Below, in pieces: positions 36,216 through 47,489 of a stretch of DNA of 64,000 bases. Numbering within the stretch: the stretch's first letter is position 1; each line of letters starts with the position of its first letter. The stretch comes from Schistosoma haematobium (Eukaryota; Platyhelminthes; Trematoda; Strigeidida; Schistosomatidae), in the NCBI RefSeq assembly GCF_000699445.3, contig NC_067197.1, positions 13,584,152 through 13,648,151 on the forward strand, in the 5' to 3' direction. The position numbers and the translations under genes were made by a program. Below the pieces are notes generated by a model. That model was not told the origin of the DNA. It saw only the letters and a list, made by a program, of their open reading frames with translations, and searched no databases.

Positions 36216-36608
36216 TAGACGATAAGCAGCCGTCCTTTTTTAGCACTAAACAGAGATTACAAACAAGCGATTGAATTCATTCAAATTCCCCTGTTGTATT
36301 CAGAAATACAATTTGTACTTACATTAAATATACCCTTGTAATATTGATTTGAAGTTTTCAATGCCAAGAGTTGGTGTTAATAAAGCTTTTCATTGTTTAT
36401 TTGTTTTACAATTGTTACCATTTATTTATTTTGATATGTTTATCTTACAGATTAATATCTTTATAGGTTAACATGTGATTACATTATTGTTCGATATGGA
36501 TTGTCTTGATACAACACAGTTCTAATTTCGTCTTCTCATTACACCACATAACACCACCTAAATTAATCAGAGACTTGTTTTACACATTAAGAGCCCACAT
36601 CAACTGTG

Positions 36609-36670
36609 GTGCAGGCATATCCAACCGACGAGTCCCAAATAAGACGAAACGGGAGTCCTAGATTCCGCTG
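36609..36670 (+). ncRNA. Hammerhead-ribozyme relic, satellite/Sm-alpha style
   Basis: Reads the schistosome hammerhead layout in order: stem I side TGCAGGCATATCCAA, core CCGACGA (36625-36631; canonical CTGANGA, so the invariant U is C), stem II GTCCC-AAAT-AAGAC with one broken pair, GAAA (36646-36649, intact), and GTC (36655-36657) at the expected cleavage site followed by CTAGATTCCGCTG. The core and stem changes predict loss of activity. It lies in the intron 160 bp from exon W6, antisense to the gene. Confidence 0.7.
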
Positions 36671-36831
36671 TTAGCCACATTCCATCTTTTCTTTATAAAC
36701 AAAAACATTTTGAAACATACCAACGCAAAGTGATTGACGCAATAAAAATACCTTATTTTCTTATTATTGGAAAATAACTGTTTAATGAAGAAAGTGAAAA
36801 TGTTAACTAAACAAACTACTTTAATGCTTAC

Positions 36832-36979
36832 CTGAATACGTTTGACCAATTGTCCGATAACTTTTGCAGCTAAACTAGTTTCTCGTCGAACTTCCGGTAT
36901 TTGTGCCAATTCCGAACGTAATAGACAAATAAATTCCACTGAATTCTTCAATATATTTCCTTTGTTCTTTTTACCATCA
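36832..36979 (-). CDS. Mitf: Mitf-like gene, loop, helix 2 and zipper (W6)
   Basis: A 148-nt exon with donor CAG/GTAAGC and acceptor CGTTTAAAG. It begins with one base completing a split Gly codon and ends in phase 0. It encodes DGKKNKGNILKNSVEFICLL, the end of the loop and helix 2 (family signature KGTILKASVDYI), and then the zipper up to VKRIQ. Counting from the KG to RIQ gives 42 residues, the same spacing as I recall for vertebrate MITF, so no gap is needed. Unusually a proline (AQIPEV) lies inside the predicted zipper helix. The segment would mediate dimerisation. Confidence 0.93.
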
Positions 36980-38639
36980 CTTTAAACGAAAAACAAGCAC
37001 ATACAGGCATATATGCGTAAACAGATGATGCCAATTCATATATATGACAAGTATAAAGATTATATGATACTCCTGCATTTTAGTGATTTTCTGTAAGAGA
37101 TGACCACCCGATAACACACACAATCACCTCATAAAATTTCAACTTAGTCCACTCAGATAAGTGACAACTTGGTCAATAGAATTAGATTAGCAATAAAGGG
37201 CAGGACACCCATAAATGACACTAGTCATTACTACTCAGACATCAATCAACTGTAGATAACTGTTCATGGCCAAAAAACATTCAAAGGAATTTATTAGGAG
37301 GGATATGGAATGACTATTTTGAAGCTACTAAACGGTAAAAGTTTGATTCTTATCAAACAAAGAATATTTAGTTAGTTTTAACGTTTAAATCTGCACATTG
37401 GTTTGAACGACAAACTTCTAGGAAATATTGACGACTGTTTGTATAATAGGAAGTGCGACATCTTATCAACCTACTATTATATGTAATGAGGTGTATATAC
37501 ATACTATGCGAAGATCGAGGATGATATTCACATTGAATTACATTGCAATTTGTGACTTAATAGTTTAGGGTTGATGTATTTATGGATCACTTTGGATTAC
37601 CTAGGGTGAATCACTTTTTGCAATCTCGTCTAGATAAAAACAGAGGGACAGTTTAATTTGGCCAAATGATATTCGCCTATAGCCATTGACTATTAGTTTG
37701 AGCAGTACGGTAGCTAAACTACGATTTGAGATCATTTAAAAATGTGGAAAAACTGAAGTGAGTTCGGAATCTGGCGGAATAAATCTTAATATTCTTTAAA
37801 ATAAAAATACGACATGAGTTCTTAAATAATTTTAAAACAAATGAGTACCTCTCAGATTTTGCACTTATCGTTGATATTCTTGAAATACTAGATGAATCAA
37901 TAAGAAAGAGCAGGATAAGGATATTTCTGCACCTGAATTGTATGCAGAAGTAAGAATAGTATTTGAAATCAAACTCAACTGATTGCCTAGATAATATAAG
38001 AAACTTAACTACGCTTAATTTGAGACCTCATTGAAATCTATTTAGGAATGTATTTTCTACGCTTAAGTGTTCAAAACATTTCGAAGGCCCTAAAGTGTTC
38101 AAACAGGAGTTTAATTTACCGACTGGGTAATTTTCTTTTGATGTTAAGATAGCTAGACACAAGATTCATATGGAAGTAGTGGATCCTCAGGCTGACACTG
38201 GGTCAAATAGACGCTTCAAACATAGAACACTGGTGGAATTTTATTCGTTGTTGACAGAGGATATTCTTCATAATCGGAAAACCTTTTAGCGTAAAATGCC
38301 CATTTCGAGGCCTAACTAAATTTATGGACTAGAGTTGCTATGTATGAACTTTAATGATTAGAAATGAAGATTTAAACTAATGAATACATATTTATAGGCA
38401 TTATAACAAGCAAAATGATTTGGGATTACAACAATTTGATGGATTTATCTTACTGAGGATAAGGTGACATTCATAGCGCTAATAATTGTATAAGTGTTAA
38501 TTTTGTTAAAAGTGAATGACCCCTTAACAGAATCTCAATATACGTTTTCCTAAAATTTTGTGTGTGAGGCCTGATAGAGTATCTAGGGTTCATACACAGC
38601 TCATTTAAAGTTTCCCCACTATTTCATATATCATAATCT
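36980..38639. other. Intron between W5 and W6, no gene
   Basis: AT-rich intronic DNA without recognised repeats. Confidence 0.5.
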
Positions 38640-39077
38640 TTATTTATTTTTTAGACAGTTAATAGACAGTTCAGTTCATTAATTGCGTGTGGGCTGCGAT
38701 ACTGCCCGGGTGCCCAGACCGAAGCAGGTGGTTATCTTAGGGGGCCACACCCCGAGCCTTTGACCTAAAGGTCTAACCCACAAGGCAGTGGAGCATCGTA
38801 AGGAGATGCAGTCCCATGGTAGCCGGTGACCAACGATTGGTTCATACGCCATTTGTTCCCGCAGGATACTGGTGCCCATGTGCACCATTGATTTGGAATC
38901 CGGTTAAAGCGCCGGACATTCGCTTTTCGTCCTCTCATTTTCGTAAACAACACCCCCGCCACGAGAAGGCAGTGAGTAGGACTTCCCTGGCAGAGGCTGT
39001 ATACCCGCGGCCCTGTGAGAGTATTTCAAGAGGGAGGGCGAACCCACCCCACTCTCGGCCATACCAGGGCATTTATT
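38640..39077 (-). mobile_element. ORF-less RTE-A derivative with complete 5' region
   Basis: On the minus strand it starts AAATGCCCTGGTATGGCCG and runs through the RTE-A 5' untranslated region (GTCCGGCGCTTTAACCGGAT, GCTACCATGGGACTGCATC). It ends after CCACACGCAATTAATGAAC with a short AAATAAATAAA-type tail. It extends about 190 bp further 5' than the nested copy at 10844. Its GC content is far above that of the surrounding intron. Confidence 0.7.
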
Positions 39078-39432
39078 GTATCACGTTACCAACCATATGT
39101 GCGATACACTATGTTAAAATTATTTTCTTACTTCACTCCAATAATTACGTCTAGTTAGTTTTCTAGTTGGTGTACTCTGTTTACAGTATCTATCTCGATT
39201 TTGTTTTTAAAGATTTTATAGGTCGTTTAATGTGTTCTGTTTTCAGTTCCAATTTTATCAATATTAAGAGTGAAATACCAGTAGTTTGGTTGTAAAATAA
39301 TGAAAATAGGTTAGAATAGGATTTCGCACAACTTAAAACGTTGGTAAATCTAACAAATTTGTGTAACGAAGTATAATAATAGTAATAAATAATCCGAAAT
39401 AATAAAAGAAATAAGTATGAGTGGAAGTTTTG

Positions 39433-39452
39433 TAAAAAAAAAAAAAAAAAAA
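39433..39452. repeat. Homopolymer A run (T on gene strand)
   Basis: About 20 A residues begin 18 bases past the donor of exon W5, so the gene strand has a long T run inside the intron. Confidence 0.95.
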
Positions 39453-39469
39453 ACGCTGAAATCCCATAC

Positions 39470-39551
39470 CCATCTCTGAACATATCTTCAGGTAATAAAC
39501 TTCCAAGTTCAGCAATTTGGCAGTTAATATAATCTCGTCGCTTACGTTCAA
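39470..39551 (-). CDS. Mitf: Mitf-like gene, basic region and helix 1 (W5)
   Basis: An 82-nt exon with a strong acceptor (a CT repeat, then TTAG) and donor GATGG/GTATGG. The first two bases complete an Ile codon; the last two start a Gly codon. It encodes IERKRRDYINCQIAELGSLL then PEDMFRD. Joined to the previous exon this gives KKDSHNRIERKRRDYIN, a close match to the MITF/TFE signature KKDNHNLIERRRRFNIN. The His, Glu and Arg that contact E-boxes (class B, CACGTG-type) are all present. This exon decides the family assignment. The protein is expected to act in the nucleus as a dimer. Confidence 0.95.
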
Positions 39552-40379
39552 CTAAGAGAGAGAGAGAGAGAGAAAATATATATAGTCTTTTAGGCTGAAT
39601 TTAAAACATTCAAAGCGTATCCTTTCAAGTTACAATTACACATATATTTAAACTAACCATGAACGCTACTGGAGGTGTATAAAACTAACTTTATCAAGAG
39701 ATCCTATCGAAGAGCAATTTTAAGATGACTTAATTTTCTAAAAAGAATTTCGTTGTAAATATAAAGATTCAACGAAAAGTTGGAAGATGGGGAAACTACA
39801 AAGTTGACAGGTACTTGAATAAGGCGCTACCACTAAGCAGAAATTGTTGTACAAACAGAAAAGATATTTGAATCTCAATTGTATTACCTGTGATTATTAC
39901 AGTATGTATTACGCTTATGCAGCGACTGTTCACTTCAATGTGTATAGAAGACAATCAGTTGACAAAAGCATTGGTGGAACTTGATATAGATCTTGCAAAA
40001 ATTAAGAATTTACTAACCGCGTATTTACATCATACAGTTAACAAATAATACATCTTTTTAACTGTGGGAAAAAAAGTAGGTTAGATATAATACCTATTAA
40101 AAGAAATTTAACTGCTTATAGTCTAAGAAATCTATATAAACGAGGTGTTACGAAAATGACGTTCTTGAAAAATAAAATAATTTCATGTGAGATTATTTCT
40201 GTGGAATATAAGTCGATGATAAAACTACTTAGACATTCATTCTGATTATTCCAGTGTGATGGTTTAAACGAATGATCGATTACTTTACCGAAAAAATCAT
40301 AAACTCGATAAATCACATTTTCATATCGGAAAAAGCAACAACCAATGAGAAAATGGAAACAAAAACAAGTATTACTTAC
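39552..40379. other. Short intron inside the basic region
   Basis: An 828-bp phase-1 intron with GTAAGT donor, separating SHNR from IERKRR. It contains a GA/CT run at 39556-39573 acting as the pyrimidine tract of the acceptor, and no transposon. Confidence 0.75.
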
Positions 40380-40878
40380 TTCGATTATGACTATCTTTTT
40401 TCGATCGATCTCTCATCCAAGCTACCCGCTGATCATCTATATTTCGACCACTAGTTGGTGAAGATATATTCCCAATACTTAGAGGACCATGACTTACCGG
40501 AAGACTAGTAGCTTCCGGTGTACTATTTAAACCACCCAATGGACTACTACCGCTCTCACTTAACACCGATTGAGCAGCTCTAGATCCTGACTGTAATGGA
40601 CTAGTATTATTATCTGTTGTACATAAATCATCTGGTACAGTAGCTGGACATGATGACGATGCTGTCATACCAGTGTCATCTCGATTGACTTTAGTACTTT
40701 CTTTCATAAAAAAAGGATTCATATCTACAGGACTGGCTTGTACCAAGGGATCCAGCTTATTCCCTGTTTTTAGCATTGTTTTTGCTGTTGCTGACGATGT
40801 TGATGTAGTACGTTGTAAACGTTCGGAAGAATCCGGTGTTTGATGTGGAAAATCAATGGTGGAATCAGACACACCAAC
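40380..40878 (-). CDS. Mitf: Mitf-like gene, Ser/Thr-rich region and start of basic region (W4)
   Basis: A 499-nt exon with acceptor GTTTTACAAAG and donor CGAA/GTAAGT. It gives 166 codons plus one base. Most is Ser/Thr/Pro-rich and probably disordered (TTSTSSATAKTMLKTGNKLD, SVLSESGSSPLGGLNSTPEA). The last residues, RDRSKKDSHNR, are the start of the basic DNA-binding region, completed in the next exon. In MITF/TFE proteins the part just before the bHLH carries phosphorylation and 14-3-3 control sites. SP sites are present here, but no specific site can be claimed. Confidence 0.92.
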
Positions 40879-42159
40879 CTTTGTAAAACAAGCAGTTAAC
40901 AAAGAGAAAATATGAAGATTTCGTCACCAACTATGGGAAGCACCCAATAGCGAAAACCACATATACATAAAAAGACAGATTAAATCATCGGGATAAGCCA
41001 ACAACAGTTCTCTACCGCATTAATATAACTGACAAAACTGTCATTCTAAACGTTCAATCAACAATAATATAACATTGAAGTCCAATAAAATCAAACAATT
41101 TAGATTTGGCTTTTAATTAAAAAGCAACAATTTCAGCTGCATAAAAGAAAAATTGATAAATGATTTTTTCAAGTATACTTGTATGCTTTTGTTGAAATAT
41201 TGCATTGTTTACCACTGTCGACAAACGTACACCCAATTGCACACACACACAAAATTAACTCTTATTATATTCTAGAAGCTTCAAAGAAAAGCGTTGTATG
41301 ATTACTGTTTTTTTTGCGCGACTAGACGGAGAAAACGCTTCTTTTGTAGAAAAATTTAGAACAATGAAATAGTTCAATTCTACATTTAAATATACGGTTA
41401 GGTTAAACAAATATACATTACAAATACAAAGTATTTTTTTTCTTGCTTTTATGACCCAACTCAATGTTACTTTGCAATAAATAATAAGTCAAACATACAT
41501 CATTTTTGTAAAATAAATCCATATCTATCACTAATACAAATAATTCATTACAATGCACGTTTAAGAATACCTAAACGGAGACAGAAAAACGTGCAGTTTT
41601 TTATTAAGAATAAGTTCAACCGCACACCATTTATCTGATAAGTATATAATTAAAAAGATACCTACTAATAAAAACCAAATTTTGATCACAGCTAACACTT
41701 GACTAATCAGAAAAGAGCTATGATTATAAGCATTAATTCGTCCAGTTAATTGAAGCACATTAAACTTATTATATTAAACAATGTTTTTTTTTATTTACAT
41801 AATACTGTATATATATACACGCAGCTAGATACAATGATTGCAAGAGTTGTTCACTGTCCATCACAGTCAGTGAAACCAGCTGACGTTAACAGCAAGTAGC
41901 ACTTACGCAGCCATTTCCGCTATACATATGGTAGGTGTTTCTTCTTTTTGGAAGATCTCGATAAAAATAACTTCAACCGTATGGTTTTGAGAACAATATT
42001 ATTCTGTGTTTATATCAACAGGAAGGAGTAGAGCACAACTATCATGATAGATTAATAATTATTGTGTGATTTTCATTCACTTTTAATTCTCAAGTTATAT
42101 ATTACCACCATTGAATTAACTACTTCTATGAATCCGGTGTTTATCTTGCTGTGCTAATG
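40879..42159. other. Start of the 9-kb intron, nothing recognised
   Basis: AT-rich intronic DNA. A less AT-rich stretch near 41840-41930 has no partner in the window. Confidence 0.45.
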
Positions 42160-42245
42160 CAGTATGGCAACTTGGACCGATGTATATATGTGCCTGGTCC
42201 TACGTTGTGGCTGACTGACTTAACGATTAACAAGTAATCGATGCT
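42160..42245 (+). mobile_element. RTE-B 3'-end fragment
   Basis: Reads TATGGCAACTTGGACCGATG then TGTGCCTGGTCCTACGTTG and a short TGAC-like tail. This is the reverse complement of 57845-57895. Confidence 0.8.
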
Positions 42246-42844
42246 TCGTAGAACCTTTACTGAATATTAACGTACAGGAAGAATAATTATTATTTCCCTA
42301 GTACATAATCATGTACTCAGTCAGTTAACGAACAATTATGTTTGCTGCAATCTGTTAGATAAAAAAATGGGCATTAGATCCGTCGGTAAATATCAGTTTA
42401 TTCGTCCTTAATTAGTTCAGAAGTTTATTATAATCACTGAAATCGCGATAACAAATACAAGACATAAAATATCAATATTTATTTCATTTGAGTTTGAGGT
42501 TGTTGAATAGAATGTACGTATAACACACCTTGATAGTGACAGACTTGTGTTTTAAAGCAAACGTTATAGTTAGTTGAAATATTAGTTTAAAATGATTTAA
42601 ATGATTTAAAACATAATCAAATCATGATTCTTTAATATCTTTATTATGTATGTCAATTCCGACTATTATTATGGTACACAGATTAAGGCTAGAGGATTAA
42701 CTACTAAGGGTAATAAACAAATCATACGGAAATATTACCTTCATGGGAAATAAGCATATATAAGGTTGGACGATGGATGTACTAAAATAATCGTGTTACA
42801 GTATAGTCATTTAATGTTTACGGTCCTTTTTTAATTTAGTCCGT

Positions 42845-43010
42845 CGCTAACTCACTTCAACTAGAGAACCATTAAAAGCCAAGGAGCATCAAGAATAGTT
42901 GTTTTGTCCCATTTTAGGACTTCGTAGTATACAAACATGGATACTCCGGGGATTGGACCCAGGGACTTCTAGATTCCCGGTGACTGCCTCATTCTTAAGC
43001 AACTGATTTG
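42845..43010 (-). mobile_element. tRNA-headed SINE with hammerhead relic (copy 3, diverged)
   Basis: The minus strand has a B-box-like GGGTCCAATCCCC, then CTACGAAGTCC (core near 42921-42927), TAAAATG, GGACAAAAC and a tail. The order is the same as in the SINE copies at 1797 and 26848 but with much more change, including a lost core G. It is the oldest-looking of the set. Confidence 0.6.
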
Positions 43011-43489
43011 GAATCTAATAAGGATCATAATCCCAACTTCCCTTGATTCATGATGCGGTACGATCAGCAGTCCATGTTCTTGGCGATAACAATGAGGACT
43101 TTCTTCAAACTGAACTAAAATTTACTACAGCGCCCAACTAAAATTAATCGAATAAGTAAGCAATAAGATAACAAAACGATACACACATCAAAGTTAATTT
43201 TGTATCTATTCACTATCATCTATCGACAACATACAAACATTCTGTCAAGAGTAATTTTCTGCAGACTACAAATAAGTTATACTAATTTGATAAGTATTTT
43301 CAATAAGATTAACAAATAGATGCGTATGGTGACTACATTCCTATACTTCCAAGAAACCTTCCAGCTTTCACGAGGATAATTATATATACATATACGTATC
43401 ACCACTGGCGTTGATTTACAAGGAAAGATAAAAAGGTATGCATCTAAACGTTATTTGTGCAGAAATATTGTTGTGAATTTTACCCGGCT

Positions 43490-43710
43490 GATTATCACAT
43501 GATAAGGTCACCAATCAGAACACGACTCATACAATTTTAACACTGTGCCAAACCAATGACGTGTGGACCGGTACAAGCAGCTTAAAGTCCTTATTGGTCC
43601 CTGTCGTCTAGTCCTGCCTGTTAAGTCCAGCACGCCAATATCTGCCTCGACTATACGAATGATATATTTCAGACTTCTTCAGTTTATATACAATCACATC
43701 AGACCACGTT
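43490..43710. other. GC-richer unclassified segment, possible LTR relic
   Basis: About 200 bp of clearly less AT-rich sequence (GACGTGTGGACCGGTACAAG, GTCCTGCCTGTTAAGTCCAG, ATATCTGCCTCGAC) in AT-rich intron. There is no ORF and no second copy here. It has the feel of LTR or leader sequence, but this is a guess. Confidence 0.3.
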
Positions 43711-44289
43711 ATGCCATAAAATAAAAAAGCAATTATGTACAAATTAACACCATCAATCATAAGACAATTTCATCCAGAACAATTTTGTGTCTGACAAAAT
43801 GAAGCATTAAACATAGACATACAAATGTACCATATATATGTAGGAGAGAGAAAAAAAGAGGAAAGAAAGACTATACTCCATGAAGTTTCCAAGGGAAAAT
43901 ATAAAGAATTCTTTTTAATCACGAAAAAGATATATAGTTAGTGAAAAATAGCCCAAAGACAGCTAATAGTTTAGTTTGATGAACCATGAAATTTATTTCG
44001 TAATGAGACTAAGCTACATTTTTTATTAGTTGGCTTTATTCTATCTTGCAACTATTGGTAATTTAGTTGAATAAGTCTTATTCAGTTTAAAATGTTACAA
44101 TTAAAATTATATAAAAATTAATCATTAATTAATAACTAACAAAAAAGTAAACTTGAGTAGTTTTCAGATAAAACACAGAATAGTGCTTTAATCAATGTGA
44201 TTATTATTCATGAACTATTTCCAAAGTTCTTTCAACAATGATTCAGTTGGTCAAATATAAGCAACATAGAACCTGCTTCAAGTTGTCAC

Positions 44290-44720
44290 ACCAAATCAAC
44301 ATAGTCAGTCAGTCAGTAACAACGTAGAACTTCGTACGTACGTACATCAGTTCGAGTTGCCATACCACATTAGCACAGAGATGCAATGGTCGATTCAAAT
44401 CCCGTAGTGGTAGAGGTAATAAGAGTATAAGCAGTAATCGGAAAGATTAGGGTTTAAAGATGTTATTTAAAGAGTATAATTCAATGAAATAAATTTGGGA
44501 AGAGAAAAATAGAGACAAGGAGGATTCAGGAGATCAGAATTTGGGAAAACACAAAGAGTGGATGCACCTGCGCCATTGCGAACGATTTTGAGCCATGTCA
44601 TTCAAGGTCTCTAACCACCGGTTGCTATCATCTCGCGGTCCCCAACCAGGTAGTCTACACCTACCAACATGGCTCAGTCTACTTGTCAGTGACGTCATGG
44701 ACTTGTGCCATAGTGCGAAG
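44290..44720 (-). mobile_element. RTE-B 3'-end fragment with TGAC-type tail
   Basis: Reversed, it reads the C-terminal end region (GACCGCGAGATGATAGCAAC, matching 58085-58110), the 3' untranslated part and a (TGAC)n tail at 44299-44318. About 430 bp; no RT core remains. Confidence 0.75.
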
Positions 44721-46179
44721 AAATTATTGAAACAAATGATAGGATAGTAGAAGTAGTAACACTATAAGTAATAGTAGAAACGATTAGTCATAAACAGTGA
44801 GATTTGAGAATTAATCCACTGAACAGAGAGTTTGAAACAATAATGGGATTCAAGACATAAAAGCGAATAAAAAGTGAAAAATATTCGACCAAGGCACTAA
44901 TGACTATGAGTTGTTGATCAAAAAATAATTAATTAACTAAAGGTATCAAAGAAAAGCAAGAATGAGACAAAACATTTGACCATTGCATTAATGAAACCAG
45001 ACCAATTCTATAAAAAATGTAAATGAAACGAAGAAGTTATAAAACAGCCTGAATTCAAATACTTAAATGATCTGTGATTGTATATCGGAAACAGTCGATG
45101 GAAACAAACGAGAATAAATCAGGGGATACACCTTTGTGTTTATGATATTGATTTCCAGCTCTATGATACATAATTAGATATATGATTTACCGGTTTACAT
45201 CATTTTTGCGAAGAAAAATCCGAGTAAACGATAGATCAACACAACATAAATCTTTAGTAAATTCATGTGATGGAAATAGATTTTAACTGGTACAAGGAAA
45301 ACTAAGATTGCCTTAATCATAATTCTTATTTGTTTATTTTCTTACTTGCTTTTTGTAAACTTTTATTTTATTTCTTTCTGTTGGCCGTTATTCAGCTCTG
45401 CATAAAAAAGTTGTTGATATTATTATTGTTGTCTTTTTTCAACTTAAAATGAGATACAATTTAAACCGATATTAAATTGTACCGAATAATATAATCTGTA
45501 TTGTCTATTCAGTCATATGCATGTATAACAAATAGGACAAATTACTGCAAAATTAACGAGGCCATAAGATTTTACCAGACAATTACGTCATTTAAGTAAA
45601 CATAAATAAACTACGTTCTTTCGATTTGATTATATCTCTTCAAATTAGAGTACTTTACTTGCATCCATGGAACAATTAGTAACAGTTTCTGAAAAAAGTA
45701 GCTTGTTTAGATTCTTGGTCTAGGAACTAATAAGTTTACACTTTAGTGATGGGGAGCAGGATACTTATTAACCGTGAATAATTTATAGACTTTTTTACTA
45801 TTAATGATATTGTATGTACACAGAATGTAGAAGATAAGATGAGAGTCCAATTGTTCAGATAATCATGTAAAATCGTTTATATAGTTTATCATATAACAAA
45901 AGAAAATGTATACCTATCACTACATAATAAGCTAAATGATAAGAGTATACTAAATGTGGTTGTAGGATTTAATTTTATATAGACACAAGAATTAAAGCTT
46001 AGTAGACCGTAGTGACGGTTCAGAGACTATGTTTAAACTGTAATTAGAACACGTATAACGTACATTAAATGAACAGATACCTATAATTCAAATTACTTTT
46101 GTTTTTCAAACCTAGAAGACTTAATATCACCGAAGACAGTGACAAAACATCTTTTTGATATGACGGTGTCACATAAATA
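44721..46179. other. Intron sequence, nothing recognised
   Basis: AT-rich intronic DNA without coding frames or shared repeats. Confidence 0.5.
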
Positions 46180-46300
46180 CTCAGTAATCCATTCTAAGTT
46201 AAAACTAGTGCCAGACAAGGCAGCCTAGACTCGCCTTTACTTGTTCTTGTGATGGTTGATTGGATTACGAAGAATACGAATATAGTCGACGCCTTGGACA
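46180..46300 (+). mobile_element. RTE-C reverse transcriptase fragment (palm), plus strand
   Basis: Reads SARQGSLDSPLLVLVMVDWI, a decayed form of the RTE palm block around RQGC.LSPFLF. It is short and out of context. Confidence 0.6.
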
Positions 46301-46439
46301 CAGTTGGATGACCTAAATGTGCTATCGCATACACGGCAGTATATAAAGATGTCAAAACAAAGGTAACAGTTATACAACTGGAATTCAAAAGAACTTACAC
46401 CGAAAACCAGTCAGAACTTTCAGCGCTAACCTTAAAAGA

Positions 46440-47480
46440 GTCCTATTGTACTTACATACTTACGCCGGTTAACCCTCATGGAGAAGGATAGACCATCCAC
46501 TAGCAGTCTCCATGCAACTCTGTGCTGGGCAATCCTTTCCAGTTGTTATCCATCATTTTCATGTCTGCTTCGAATTCCCCGCATAGTGTGTTCTTTGGTC
46601 TTTTTGTTTTCAGTTTCGGTTCAGAATTCCAAGTTAGTCCTTACCTCGTGATTCAGTTTGATGATTTGTCTAATGTGTGTCCTATCCACTTCCATCGTCA
46701 TTTCCTAATTTCCTCCTCAGCTGGAAACTGGCTTGTTCTCTCTCACTGTAGGTTGCTGCTGATGGTATCCGACCAACGGACACTGAGTATCTTATGTAGA
46801 CAATTGTTTATAAATACTTGTGCCTTTTTGATGATGGTTGTAGTAGTTCTTTACGTTTCAGCTCCGTACAGTAGAACTGTTTTGACGTTCGTATTGAGAA
46901 TTCTGACTTTGATATTGGTTGAGAGTTGTTTTGAGTTCCATATGTACTTCAACTGTAGGAACCCGGCCTTGGATTTGCCAATCCTTGCCTTTACGTCTGT
47001 ATCAGATCCACCGTGTTCATCGATGATTCTACATTTTCAAAAGCTTCTCTATCAAGTGTGATTGGGTTGGTGTTCTCTGTGTTATATTTGATGATCTTGC
47101 TCCTTCCTTGTGTATGTTGAGGTCTATTAATGCACCTACATTTGTTCGTATGTATAGGATAGAAGGGCTAGGTCATCTGCGAGGTCTAAATCGTCTAGTC
47201 GCATCCAAGCTGTTGATTATGTTCCGTGCTTCCCCTCAGGTGTGGAGGTCTCCACAATCCAGTCAACCACTAAAAGAAAGAGAAAGGAGGAGGGTAATTA
47301 GCCTTGTCTGACTCCGGTCCTCACTTGAGATACATCTGTCAGCAGTCCTTCACAAACCACTTTGTGGTGTAGTCCGTCGTACGAGTTCCGGATGATGTTG
47401 ACAAATTTCTAAATTACACCATAGTGTCGAAGGTTTCATAAAGTTCTTACATCCATGCTGTCAAATGCTATTGTATGAAG
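46440..47480 (-). mobile_element. RTE-C fragment, minus strand
   Basis: The minus strand shows RTE RT blocks in order with stops: an RTGVRQG-like block near 47300, MRLDDLDLADDLALLSYTY near 47170-47220 (decayed catalytic box LADD), an LLYGAETW-like block near 46860, and near 46600-46720 [16 protein letters not shown] with NCI(T)RQGLTWN. It lacks the endonuclease and is full of stops. Confidence 0.8.
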
Positions 47481-47489
47481 CTGAAAACT

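Noticed and set aside
46522..47061. 179-codon plus frame
   Set aside because: It is the antisense of the minus-strand RTE-C RT C-terminus; the minus reading has the real motifs.
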